Shown here: positions 38,165-50,600 of the stretch, piece by piece | How positions within the stretch are numbered: the first letter of the stretch is position 1 | Layout: each line of letters opens with the position of its first letter | Assembly: GCA_013398615.1 (NCBI GenBank) | Contig: VZSR01000478.1 | Coordinates: forward strand, 192,525-256,524 | Length of the DNA: 64,000 nucleotides | Reading direction: 5' to 3' | Source: Brachypodius melanocephalos | Lineage: Eukaryota > Chordata > Aves > Passeriformes > Pycnonotidae | Notes under the pieces: generated by a model | Database searches by the model: none | What the model saw: only the letters and a program-made list of their open reading frames with translations | Told to the model about the DNA's origin: nothing | Program-made: the position numbers and the translations under genes

Positions 38165-38291
38165 GGGCTGAAACACTTCCACAGGGTGCCCCTGGATGTG
38201 TCCTGGTTGGCCGGGGCTTGGAGCACCCTGGGGTGGTGGAAGGTGGTGGAACAAGGTGATCTCTAAGGTCCTCTCCACCCCAAACCCCTCT
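38165..38291 (+). mobile_element. CR1 LINE fragment 150 bp before exon 3
   Basis: 'gggtgcccctggatgtgtcc', 'gcttggagcaccctggggtg' and 'ctaaggtcctctccacccc'. Inverted relative to the copy at 40225. Confidence 0.7.
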
Positions 38292-38441
38292 GCTGTTTAT
38301 TTTCTCTGCTGGTAGATTTTGCACCATGTCTGTTGCTTGGGGTGTTATTTCCATGTGAAGATTTGGCTTGAACATGCTGCTTTTTCCAGGCACTCACTGC
38401 AGCTGAGTTTCTTTGTTCCTTCTGTTCCTTTTCCCTTCCAG

Positions 38442-38529
38442 GGGATCGTGGGTAACCTGGCCAGCGGGAAGTCAGCGCTGGTGCACCGCTACCTGACGGG
38501 CACCTATGTCCAGGAGGAGTCACCTGAAG
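38442..38529 (+). CDS. AGAP1: AGAP1 coding exon 3: P-loop of the GTPase-like domain
   Basis: The acceptor is ttcccttccag and the donor GAAG|GTACGT. It enters in phase 0 and leaves in phase 1. It encodes residues 368-396 plus one base of Gly397. The G1/P-loop is GNLASGKS (371-378), a full GxxxxGK(S/T) match with Lys377 and Ser378 as the expected phosphate and magnesium contacts. The next helix, SALVHRYLTGTYVQEES, is the Ras-like alpha-1 and switch I region. A clear switch I threonine in Ras-like position is not evident, in keeping with a GTPase-like rather than classical GTPase fold. A short CA run follows the donor. Confidence 0.96.
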
Positions 38530-40224
38530 GTACGTGCACACACACACACCGCTCTTAGCCTTCCCCCACAAACCACACCTGATTCATTTCTGCTCACACA
38601 GAAATGAATTAGCCGAAAAATCCCATGTGCTGCTCCAGAATTCATGGAGATTTTTGCTTTAACATTCTCCAGCCCGAGCTAAGTATGTGTGATGAGTATA
38701 ACTGCAGATTTTCCATAACTGCTTAGCATCCTTTAAATACTTTGGCCCCCAGTTTGTGTCCATGTGGGGATTAGTCCTGATGGAGAGGAGTTGACTGCTC
38801 TCAGTGGTGCTGCTGCTTTCACCGGGGCTGTTGAAAGCCACAATTGCTCTCTGTAGTGGTGGATTTCTGTACAATTGAGATGTTGGGAGAATAAAAAGTC
38901 TTCACTAGCCTAAACTTAAAGGTTTAACTTGCTTATTGTTTAATATATTAAACACTTGGTCTTTTTTTTTTTATGTTCTTATAGCATAGAAAATTAATTT
39001 GTATGCTGTAGTGTTTAACATTGATCTGAGTTTATAGCTTGAAATCAAAAATATCACAGTACCTTATCAAGGTTTATCTTACAGTAAATACCTTTTTGAT
39101 TATTTTTCTTTATCTGTTCTCCTTATGAACTTTTAAATCCAACTCTGAGACACTGAATTTCTGGTTCCTTCTTTTCCTTACTGGCTGTTCCCTTCTTTGC
39201 AGATATGGATGCAGGTAACTATACATTGTCTTCATGGCAGCTCTCGTTTGGAAGGGATAGATGGTGGTTTCTGTACTAGAACGTTTTTTCCCCTTTGTTT
39301 TGTGTATCATTTTGAGTTGTTTCCTTTTGATTTCAAGTCTGTAGTGCATCTCACTGTTTTTGTCTCTTGCTGTAGTTGTCTCTTGAGCAGTAGTTTGTAG
39401 TTTCATGCATCTCTGATAACATTTGTTTCTAATTAACTCTTCCCACAGGAAGCTGGTTTAGCTTGGTAGTTGACATTTTAACAGCCTGCAATTGTAGTTA
39501 AAATGGGAGGAGAGGGGAAGGGAGGGATGGACAAGGCTTTTCCTGTGGAACGACTCTGAGGTCTTGCAGTTTGTAAGCTGGCCCTGAATGTTCTTGCTGG
39601 TTTGTAGCTGGAGCTGACAATAATAATTGGTGCTAGCAATTGAGCCTCTGCACAGAGGTGTGTGTGGCTCGTGCTCCTGGATGCTGATAGTGAGAAATGC
39701 TGATCGAGGGTGTAGTGTCCCTGAGTACAGCAAATCCTCAGCAAAAATCACTGTCCTGACAGATCTCTTCCCTCACTTCATGAACAGAGGATATTTGGTG
39801 GGTTTTTTTCCTTGGAAGATTCAAATCTACTGACTGTTGACAGGGCTAACCCTCCTCTCCTCCTAGAGGATGAATATTTTAGGTGATGCTCCTCGGGAGT
39901 GTTGCCATCTGTCTTCTTTGTCCTGAAGGATTTTTATTTACAGTGCTTGAGTGACGTTGTGACTGTTTTTCCTGAAAGGATTAGATGACAAAAGCAGTGT
40001 CAAATCATTTCTCTGCATATAAGTGTGGCTGACAAGCCTCACTAATGACCCTGTTGCATTTCATTAACAGGAGGAAAACTGGAATAATTAAGAGCTCTGA
40101 TTTGCCTTGTGAGGTATAAGGTTAGGGTTTCCAGTCAAGTCAGCATTAAAGGAAACTCAGCCCATATAAATTACCCTCAGTAAACCTCCGTAGTGGTGAT
40201 TTGGTGGTGTTTTACCTCTCTGTC

Positions 40225-40364
40225 AGAGAATCACAGAACCACAGAGTGGTTTGGGTTAGAAGGGCTTTTCTCTCCCTATTCCATCCCCTGCCATGGGCAG
40301 GGACACTTCCCACTATCCCAGGTTGCTCCAAGCCCTGTCCAACCTGGTGCTGAGCACTTTCAGG
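40225..40364 (-). mobile_element. CR1 LINE 3' end
   Basis: 'gagaatcacagaaccacaga', 'ccatgggcagggacacttcc' and 'ctgtccaacctggtgctgag'. Confidence 0.9.
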
Positions 40365-42110
40365 TCCTTCAAACAAGTCCCTAGGAAAGAAAGCATAATC
40401 CTTCATGTTGGAGGCTCTTGTGGATCCTCCCCTCTTCCTTTCTGAGGGACCGTAAATGTGCCAGGTTGGTAAATTGGATAAAGAAGAGGATGTGTATCGG
40501 ATATTAAGGTGTCAGCTGCTCGATCAGTTAAGAAAAACCCGAGTTTGCTGGCTTGGAATGGCTTCCTACCAGCTAAATTTATCAGGCATCATAAAATCAG
40601 TGCCTGATGGGCGAGGTGATGGATATTTGCTTGACGTTAAAAATGTGATTAGGGCCCGGCACTGCTATTCCTGCTCACCTTTGCCTTCTCAATTGCTGCA
40701 ATTACCACAAAACCTGCCCTGCATCAGACAAGTGCCACTTCTCCTGCAGGCCTTGGAGGCTTCAGCATTCCAGTAAATGAATTTTACCTGTGTAAAGATG
40801 GTTTCAAGTTCCCTTCAGCTCTCCAAGTGAGAGATTTCTCTTGCTGTCCATCACCCCCTCCCCACCACGAGGAGGAATCCTACACTTCACAGTGGAGTTT
40901 GCTCTCACTGCCTGCCCCAGTTTTGATTTCTGTTCAGAACTTTTCAGTCCCTCATGTGTTTGTAACTTGCAAACCTTCATTTTCTCAAAGAAGAAGTTTT
41001 TATTAGGAAGAAAACTGGCCTTGAGACTCTTCCTTTGAATATTTAACATGCACCCAGCTGCTGAGTGACACATTTTAAATCAGATGTAAGAAAAGCAGCA
41101 ATGTGTTACCCTGTTGTAAGTGGGGAATTTCAGTAGTCTGGGACTTTCAGGTTTTTGTTTGTGATGATACAAGAAGGAAATGGTGGGAAATAAGGGATCC
41201 TAGGGATTTGTGATCTTCTAAGTGATTGGAAGGAAAACTACGACTGCTGGGTGCTTTACCTGCTGAAACAACAAGTTAAGTATGGGAAATGTTGTGGCTT
41301 TATTTCCCCCCCCATTCCAAAGTTTAATTCTGCCTGTGGGAGCAAAGTGAAATGTGTGGGGTGTGTGGAATTTGAGACTGGATTCTTTACAGACCAAGGT
41401 GAGCTGAAGTTTACAGGACTAGTGAGTGTCAAGAGGATTCTGTTACTTGGTTGGATTTTGTTTCCAAAAAGCCAGGGAGGTGTGGAAGTTGACTTAAAGG
41501 CTTTTCCACATCTCTGGTATGTCTGTCAATATTTTAAGTCATGTCATGATTATTTCAGTGCTTTGTTTTCCAGTGAGTGTAATAAAACAAAAAACCCAGA
41601 CAAATTGGGGTCCAGGGTGTCTCAGCTGAGATGACAAAAAAGGACAAAAAATACGTACTCTGGGATACATTTAAGAGTTATTTATTCATTTCATGGGGGG
41701 TAATTATTTTTAGTGTTTTAAAAAGCATAAAAGCCATCCACCACCCTGACTTGAGGCAGCAAGTAGCTGTTGCAGTCAGTGGAGGTTTCAGGTCTCTTTG
41801 TGGAGGAACTTACAATAAAAATGAGATTTTCCCCCAGTAAAAGGTACAGAATAAAGCCTATCAAGTTTTTTCATGAAGCTGTGATCATTTACTCTCTTTC
41901 CAAATTGGACCTAAAATATTTTTACACTATTGCAGCCTTCACCATGTAACTTTTTTTAGTACCACAGTGAGCAGTTTATCACTTGAATGGCAGGAATAGT
42001 CAGGTTTAATATTAAAACACTAAATGAAGTGTCACCTTCAGCCTTCCTTTTGAAGCTTGTCATGAAAGTAGCATGAAAATAAGTTGTCAGCCTGTAACAG
42101 AAACATGCAT

Positions 42111-42150
42111 TGATGACCTTCAAGCCTTTTCCAGCCTAAAGGATTCTGAG
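42111..42150 (+). mobile_element. CR1 LINE 3' tip, very short
   Basis: 'gaccttcaagccttttccag' followed by 'cctaaaggattctgag' resembles the terminal 40 bp only. Confidence 0.45.
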
Positions 42151-42476
42151 TGGAAATTACATCTTGAGGGATGGCTGTCCGTGTTTTTCAGTTTATCTCG
42201 AGTAACTATTTCTGTCTGATGCTTCCTCAGCAAAGAGTAATTATGCAAGGAGGATTGAGGAAGAGTGCTTTAAAATTTCAGCTGCTTTTGTTCACATCCT
42301 CTTAAGAGATTTTCTCCTGGTCACAGACCCTTACACAATATGTATGCAGAAAGTTCAAACATAATCTGTGAACTGGAGTGACCTTCCAGGTGTCTTCATT
42401 CAGGTCTGATCCTGGGCTGGATCCAAGAATTCACCTGGTTCACCTGGGAACAAAAAGCAGAAGGATAAAAAAAGAC

Positions 42477-42606
42477 TCCCCATCCCTGGAGGTGTTCAGG
42501 GGCAGGCTTGGAGCAGCCTGGGATGATGGAAGGTCCCTGCCCATGGCAGGGGGTGGAATGCGATGGGCTTTAAAGGCGCTTCCACCCCCCACCACTCTGG
42601 GATCCT
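42477..42606 (+). mobile_element. CR1 LINE 3' end
   Basis: 'ccccatccctggaggtgttc', 'gcttggagcagcctgggatg' and 'cactctgggatcctt'. Confidence 0.8.
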
Positions 42607-43969
42607 TCTTTGCTGGTTGTGCTGGCAGCTTTCTCATTGGGGTGGGTGGGGTCCCAGTTCGTGGTTTGGGTTGAACAGCACACAGGAGCTGCAGCAGAAC
42701 TGGACCATCTTTCCCCTCTGCAGCACTGAGATCTCTGTCCCCTTCTCCACACGATCTGCCTGCTGTGAACAATTCGGCTCCTGAGGCCACCAGTCTCTTC
42801 AGAGAAGCCACTTGCTCTTTTTATCTGGTTCATATTTTTCAAATACAGAGGAAGGCCGTATTTACTAAACACCCCAATTTGATCTTTCATGAATAAAAGG
42901 AGGATGTGTCCCAGACTAATCTGTGTGCTCTGTTCTCAGGAGCAGCTGGCTGGAATGGAAATGAGGAGCAGAGCAGTGTGTCCTGGGAGGATGTACTTTC
43001 CTTGGAAACATTCATGCCTTTTTGTTCAGGAGTTTTTGGAATTCCAGAAAATCACCATCATACATGCAAAAAATTTACACAGGGGGGTTTTGCAAGAATC
43101 CCAACATGAGTTCAGAAAAGCCACATTAACCCTAAATTTGCATTTTGTGGTTCTTGGGCTGCCAAACCCGAGGAAGCTGAAATTTTCTGTGCTGGTTTCA
43201 AATCCTTGGTGCAATTTTCACAAGCCCCCTCAACATTTTGGGGCAGATGAAGGTTTTTTTGGCCTGTAAACCCACAGGCAGATGCTGCCTCATGCTCAGA
43301 AGGCAGTGATGACTTGGGACATGTGTTTCAAAGTTACCTCTTTTCAGTTCTTTGTCTGCCTTTTTGCTGTAATAGCACCGAGTGATTATTTTTATTTGGC
43401 ATTTCACGCTGACACTCAGATATAAAACAACACTTGTCTCTTTTTTGATCCTCTTAAAGCTCTGCTGCAGTGGGTTCTCTTGGGCTTTTGGTGCCTTTCA
43501 GGCTCAGCATAAAAGGGGGTGTTTATGTATTCTGCCCTCTCCCCTCTGGAGCCCTTCCCTCTCCTCGCCCTCCCGGGACTGCCTGTGTGGGTTGGAGAGT
43601 CCTTTGAAAAATTCCCTGTTCCAGCTTTCGGCTTGGGGACTGTTTAAAGTGTCACACAGATAAGGAGCTCTGGTAATTAAAGGAAAAACTCGAGTATTTG
43701 CTCTTCAGGAGGTGCTGAGGAAGCAGATTGCCAAAAAGGGCTTCCCTTCTAGATTGTGTGCCTCGAGGGTCTGTCCTCAAGGTGTTCTCTTTAACACCTT
43801 GAATGCCCAGAGATTTTTGGGAAATAATGTCTGCAGCAGTTGTGTCCTTCTCATAACGGGCTCCTTGTAGGTTGTGTCTCAGGGAAAAACCTGTAAAGCA
43901 GATTTGTAACTTCTGCTACAACTTTAGGCTCTTAAAGGAATAAAAGTGCCTTCTCCCAAGTAGTGAGTG

Positions 43970-44240
43970 ATGCTACAAGAGAAAATGGCCCCAGGCTGTG
44001 CCCACGGGAGGTTTAGGTTGGTTATTAAGGACAAGTTTTTCACCAAAAGGCTTGTTGAGCATTGGAACAGGCTGTTCAGGGCAGTGGTGGAATCAGTCAC
44101 TGTCCCTGCAAGTTTTCAAAGCCATGGCATTGTGGCACTTGGGGACAGGGTCAGTGGTGGTCCTGGCAGTGCTGGCTTAGGGGTCACACTTGCTGATGTG
44201 GGAGAGCTTTTCCACCCTGAACAGCTCTGGGATTCCATGG
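43970..44240 (+). mobile_element. CR1 LINE 3' end
   Basis: 'gtttaggttggttattaagg', 'attggaacaggctgttcagg' and 'gtggcacttggggacagggt', ending 'ctgggattccatggg'. Confidence 0.8.
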
Positions 44241-46492
44241 GTTTGAGTCTCCAGGGCTCCCTGCTTTCTGCTGCTGATGCTTTTGAAGGCAGCTGGGAGT
44301 GGCTCCTGCTGGACCTGCCTTTTGCTTCATTTCTCAAACACTGCTTTTGGATGTATTTCGAAATCACAGCCCACTGTTTCACTCTTTAGCTCAAAGCCAC
44401 ATTTGAATACTTTTCTTCAAATGTGTTCCTTGTTCAGCTTGTATTTAATTTCTTATTGTGAGGGGTTTTTGGTTTTTTTTTTCCTCCCCTGCCACTGAAT
44501 CTGATGTTGTTTTGGGCAGTTGTATCAGAAAGCATTTTACTCGCAGCATTTTGAATTTTCAGCAGGCTGTCACCAGGTGTTGGTGCCCATTTTAGGGAGG
44601 GCAGATCATGGTGTAATCACTGCTAAGGCCAGTTTTAGCTTCAGGATTGCTATTTGTGATGTAAAACTGTAATGAAAGGACCGCTATTACAGAAGCTGGC
44701 TGGGTATAAAAGCAAAGGCATGTTTAAAAAGGCAAGAGGGGTAAGAATAGGCCTGAGATGTGTGCATCAGTGCTTGTAGGAGGTAATTTTTTGCACTTTG
44801 TGAGCTGTTTCAGGTTTGTTAGTGCACATTAAGATTTTGCAATTATGTTGGAAGCTTGTGAAGTCAGGCAGAATTTTGAGCAGATGAATTTTGTGTTAGA
44901 TTGAGAGCTGGGATGGGTTTGTCTGGAGGATGAAATGCCTGAGAAGCCAACTTAGGAGGAGCTGGAGAAAAAAAAAAAAAAAGATGATGTTTTAAATCAT
45001 GGGGCTGACTTTCTAAGGAACTTCATTTGGAAAGTTTGGGCTGTAAATGCTGAAAACTGGAAAAGACTGGTGGTGGGAAAAGGTGGGAGTGTGCTAAAGT
45101 GGTATCACATCCTGCCTGAAGGAGCTGACTCGCTGGGGTTTTTTGGTCTCTTGACTGCTTTGATAAAAATAAGCTTTTAAAATTAGACTTGTGTATATGC
45201 AATTAGTGGGTGTGAGGTGTAAGTGACTCTCTGCACCTGCTGGCATAAAATAAACCAAGAAAAGGAAAAAAGATGAAAAATGAGCTATTAGTAGAAATGT
45301 GAGCAGTGATTGAATTGTTGGTCCTTGTCAACCTGTGGCTCCTGATACTGGGGAGGTTGGGTGGGGGTGAGGGCTCTGGGTGAGTGTCAGAGGAGGTTCC
45401 TGGGGGTTGTTTTTGCTCCCCTTTAATCCATCAGAAATGCTCCTGAACTAGGAGATTGTACAGCACGTTGAGCTTTGACTTGCTGGCTGTGCATTGATGT
45501 GCAGGGAGTGTGTGATAAGGGTGTGCTCCTGCTTCCTGCTGGACTGAGGGGTGTCTGAGCCCAAGGTTTATCCCTGGAATTGGGCTGTAGAGCTCTGTAT
45601 GGCTGCTCCTACTTGATAGTCTTGCCTGTTTACCTGGGACCATAATAATTAATAACTGGAAAGATGGCAGAAGTATTTCCCTTGCCCTAAAATGGGATCA
45701 GCAGTTTATTTCTTAATATGAACTCACATCTCTTCTCCCTTCCTAGTCTGTTTTCCTAAATAACCAGGGTTCACGTGGTTGTTTTTCTGACTGGGTGTTT
45801 TCTAGGCAGATTTTGTTCCTTATCTCCCATGGGATGTCCTTTCCAGATCAACACAGGTTGAGGCTGGCGAGGTGATGTGGGCTGGGACAAGCTGTCCCCT
45901 TCTCTGCCCTCTGCAGGAATTCCCAGCTGCTTTTAGAGCTTTTTGCCATCCTGTCCCATCTTTCCACAGCTGGTTTGTCCCCTTGATGCTGCCTTTATTT
46001 TTCCCCTCTATTTCTCGAACTCATTACGGTCATGGTGAAGTACAATCCAATTTTCTCCCATAATTGCAGTCCCTCCTGCTTCATTATCTAGAAACTAAAT
46101 AGCCTGTTACTTCCATCTTCTAGGTTATTAATAAACTGGGTGCAGGAGAGTTGAAACTGCTGCAGAAACTTGGATTAGCATCGTGCTGCTTCTTTCAGAT
46201 GAGTTGTTTGATGGGGACAGAGTGTGCTTTACCTCTATGTCTGCACTCACAGTACAGTGATTTTTTTCAGGCTGGCCCTTTCTAATTGGCTTAGCCCAGT
46301 CTGCACTGGCTGTCAGGAGCTTTGCAGTGAAAGTAGAACATGCACTGCTCTGCTCCTGGCTCTGGGTAATGAGGGAATCTTAATTGCTCAGAGGCTGGCT
46401 CTGGTTTGTTCCCATTTATCTTGGTGGTTAATCAATCACCTTCCTCTCCTCCTGCTGGAGATAAAACCCTGGCTGTAGCTCAGCCTGTTTAT

Positions 46493-46786
46493 CATTGGAT
46501 CCCAGCGTGGTTTGGCTTGGGAGGGACCTTAAAACTCGTCTCATTCCACTCCATGCCATGGGCAAGGACACCTTCCACTGTCCCAGGGTGCTCCAAGCCC
46601 CNNNNNNNNNNNNNNNNNNNNNNNNNNNNNNNNNNNNNNNNNNNNNNNNNNNNNNNNNNNNNNNNNNNNNNNNNNNNNNNNNNNNNNNNNNNNNNNNNNN
46701 NAGCCACAGCTGCTCTGGGCACCCTATGCCAGGGCCTCACCACACTCACAGTTTTTTTGCCACTATCCCATACGACCCTGGAGATT
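46493..46786 (-). mobile_element. CR1 LINE split by an assembly gap
   Basis: Left part 'cccatgccatgggcaaggac' style 3' end up to 46601; right part from 46702, 'agccacagctgctctgggca'. The two halves are consecutive parts of a CR1, so the missing bases are probably CR1 sequence. Confidence 0.85.
46602..46701. other. Assembly gap (100 N)
   Basis: Exactly 100 N, the conventional placeholder for a gap of unknown size. Confidence 0.99.
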
Positions 46787-47428
46787 CTACTGAGGTAATT
46801 TTTATATATTTTGAAGTATAAACTTTTTTCCTGAATGCTTAAAAACTCAAAAATTCCATTGATCTCCCTTCAAATCACTGCCAGGTTTTGGGAACCCATT
46901 ACTTCTGCTCTTCTGGAGAGACACTGCAAATATATCAGTGACTGCATCTTAAAAAATAAGTTGTTCAATGTCATTGCAGCTGCTGCTGAAATTCCAGCAG
47001 TGAACCCTCTTTCCATGAAGTTGCTACATCACATATTAGTGTGTCCTTGCCAGTTTCTAGGTAAAGATCAGGTGATATGATGCGATGTTGCATTTCTATG
47101 TGGTGCCTGTGGGGGTACCCTGCTTTAATGGGGTATGGCTCGATACTTCCAGGAAACCTCTCCAGATATTTCCTGAACTGCATCCCAAACCTACTGAGAG
47201 AAGCAGATGGTGGGGGTTGAACAGCTCAGTCTAGGCTGCTTTGGTTGGCTTTTAGGGTTTGTTTTGCCCAGGTAGTCTGTTGGGAAGGGGGTCCAGGGCT
47301 CCTTTTGCAGCTGCGGTCTCGTGTGGCAGCAGTGGTTCCTTGGCCTTTGATCCTCGACCCAGCTCAGCCCCTCACGGTTTCTGAATTGTCGTTTAGCACA
47401 GTGGTTGTATTCAGGAAATACCCAAGAT

Positions 47429-47617
47429 CATAGACTCATGGACCATCCTGAGCTGGAAGGATCATTGATCCAACTCAGACACCCCAAGGACCCCGTGCTG
47501 TGCATCTCTAGGAGCATTGTGCAAACACTCCTGCAGCTTTGGCAGGTTTGGGGCCATGACCATTCCCTGGGGAGCCTGGGCAGTGTCCCACCACCCTCTG
47601 GGGGAAGAACCTTCTCC
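47429..47617 (-). mobile_element. CR1 LINE, second subfamily
   Basis: Reverse complement of the 26335 type: 'gaccatcctgagctggaagg', 'tctctaggagcattgtgc' and 'ccctctgggggaagaacctt'. Directly abuts a T25 run. Confidence 0.75.
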
Positions 47618-47642
47618 TTTTTTTTTTTTTTTTTTTTTTTTT
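47618..47642 (+). repeat. T25 homopolymer
   Basis: Begins exactly where the minus-strand CR1 homology stops. Confidence 0.9.
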
Positions 47643-50600
47643 CTCCTATGTGGAAATGCTGTGAAAAAGATTTTATAACGAGTTTATTTAAGTAAAAAAA
47701 TGGGAGTAGTGAACCAGAACACCACAATTGGGCCATCTGTTTGAACGGAGAATTTCTGAACATGTTTCCCTGAAGAGGTGCCAGGTTCTTGGCACTATTT
47801 TGTATCTTCTGAGAGGAAAAAAAAAGGGAGAGAACATGCATGTGTGAGACAACTGGCTGCTGTTGTCAAAATGCACGTGTCACTGGGAATATGAAAGACA
47901 GCCTTGTAGAGCTGCCTCAGTCCTTCCTTCTGTCTCACCCTGCCACAGCAGACGTTCAGCTGCTGCCTGCGCTTGTGGTGTGGCCAGCCCCTCCAATTTA
48001 TCCTTCTCACATGGCTAAATAACTTCATCCCCGTGGCGATTTGCTTGAATGCAGAGCCTGGTGAGCGCCGTGGAGCCCGGGGACAGAGCAGGAAAATCAG
48101 CGGCTGCTCCGCTGAGCAATTCCACACTGGAAGAGCTCTCAGCGAGAGGAGGGGGCGGCCAGGCTGTCAGAGCCTGCATTAAAGCCTTCATCCATCCACG
48201 GAATTCCCCATGCAGCATCCAGCTTCTGGAACAGAGAGCACCTCTGATTACAGACCGGCGCGGGGTTTCAAATTAACACCGAGTTTTGCCGATTCCGCGC
48301 GCTCACCTTCGGAGCGTCGTGCACGAAAATGAGAGCAGGGAGCTGTTGCTGATCCCTCCTGTTCTGATTTGTGCCGCATCTTCAGCCAGGGTTGTAAATT
48401 GCTGATGCACAAAATTCATTCAGCTTTGTGTGGATCAAAGCTGTGTATTTATTTGGGGTATTTTACAGCAGGAGTGTGGCCAGATGCACCTGAGAGAGAG
48501 AGCTGGGGTGGTTTGTGGGCTGCTCCCCCCTGTGCCGGCTGGGTTTGGGCACAGGAGCAGCATTTGTCACCTGTAAAAACGCCGTGCACATCTGAAAATG
48601 AGCCTGTGGGGATGGATCCTGCTCTAGCCCTGGAAAAATGGCAATAACTGCCTCCAAGTGCCTGTGGTGCCCCATCCTGGGGCTGCCATTCGTCCCCTCC
48701 CTGTGGCCTCCCCTGGCAGGTACATCTGGGAGCTGAGAAACCCCCTCATTAAAAACCTCAGTGTGTCATAATCCTGATGGGAGCAGAGCAAAGCCAGTCA
48801 CCTCCCCTGGGAGTGGTGCTGTGGGCTTGGAGCTCGTTCTTTATATTAAGAAGGTCATTTCTTTGTTCTCAGTGCCATTGGTTTAGACAATAATTCCTGG
48901 CTCCATCACATACACAGATATTTAGGAAAATAGAGGGTATTTTGTAGCTCTGGGAGAGTGTTTGGCTTCCTCATGGGTTGATGTAGTCCAATATTTGAAC
49001 TGGCTGATCTCTCTGATTTCTCTTTGCCTGTGGTGCTTTACAAACTCCAAGATGTGTTTTTTAAAAAACACAACACAGTGCTGTCCAAGCTGAACTGTCC
49101 CAAAATTTCTGCCCTTGCCTAAACTGCTCATGGGTCTCATCAAGGCTCATCAAATCAAAGGCAGAAGCAGTTCATTGTTTGCCTTAATCCTACAGCCACA
49201 GCTACCTGCAGGGTACAGCCTTGCTCTGTGTATTCGTCACTGTTTATGCTTTTGTTTGTGTCAATTCTTGATGTTGAGGAAGGTTTTCCTAATCTCTGTC
49301 CTGTGCAGCACCTAATTTTGTGGTGTGCTCATGAAAAGGGCTCCTTAATGGTGTAGAAACACGAGTTATTAGGGATGAATCCTGCTGTGAGCTGAGATTT
49401 GCATAAAATAATTCTTACTCGAGGGATGAGCGTGAGTTTGCTGTTCCATTTCTGAGCCTTTAGATTTGTTTTGAAATATTTAGTGCAGCTTGGAAATGCA
49501 GGGCATTCTCTGAAACAGTTTGGTTGGAGGGGAGTGTTAAATTCAAACTATTTGTCATGAAATCCTTAAATCCAAACGAAAATCAGAGATTGTGAGGATG
49601 TGCCTATTCCAGCTAATGAGCACATCCTGCTTTTAAGGGTGAAGAAGCCACTTGAGCAGATTTGAGCTGACTCTGCTTGTTGGCTGCAGCAGGGTGACAG
49701 CCCTCGCTGGAGTGGGACAGCACATCAGGATCTGAATCAATACTGTAAATATGATAGTATTTAAATGTAGGAAATAACAGTAATTGCACTGAGCTCCACG
49801 CCCAGTGTTTTTGGGGAAGGCAAGGAGCAGGTCTCCAAGGCGATCATTTGGTGTGGATTCACGTAGGAAAAGAGCTGCTGGCTAACTTGCACTGTATTTA
49901 TTGAATTTAGTCCCCTTTTCCAGGCTGCTCTCAACAGTCAAATAATGAAGAGTAAATCTCTTAGGGCTTACGTTTGTGAGCTGGGTATGTACACTCAAAT
50001 TTATTTTTTTAATTTTTCAATTCTCTGCTTAAGCTCTTTATTCCACCCTGCCTGTGCCTTCTTGGTGCCTCTGAGGAGTGTTTGAAGGTGCAGTGAGGCT
50101 GGCAAGGCCTCCTGTTGGCCGTGGGAATAACGAGTTGGCTCCGACACGCATTTGGTGTGTGCGATCTTGTAATTAGCTGGGGGAACAACTTTCAGTGTTT
50201 AGAAAAAAAGGAAATAGGAAATGGCAATTAGGCAGAACTTTCCCTCTCTCATCACGCATATACTGCATTTCCATTGTTACTTACAGCTTTAAAACCCCTC
50301 TCTGGAGGGCTCTATATTAAGTAATTTATCTTAGTTACCACTTCATTGGGAAGCGAGTGCAATTAATCGACAAGGTATGGAAATAATGACCTGATTAATA
50401 GAAATCCAGTTCCTGAGAGCTGAGACTGGTTTCCTTGACAAGTTTCACACTTGTTTGGGATTGTTCTTTTCAGGTTCAGTAATGATATATATTTATCTGC
50501 CACTTGATCTGTGAGGGCAGGATTGAAAATCCACTTTGTAAGCGAGATAATGAAAATCCATACGTAGCTCTTCTGCTCCTTCTGTGCCACTGAACAACCA

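Larger units (their letters stand above)
34520..38441 (+). other. AGAP1 intron 2 (3,922 bp)
   Basis: Contains three CR1 fragments (one in minus orientation near 34663; two in plus near 36196 and 38165). Otherwise nothing was recognised. Confidence 0.9.
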
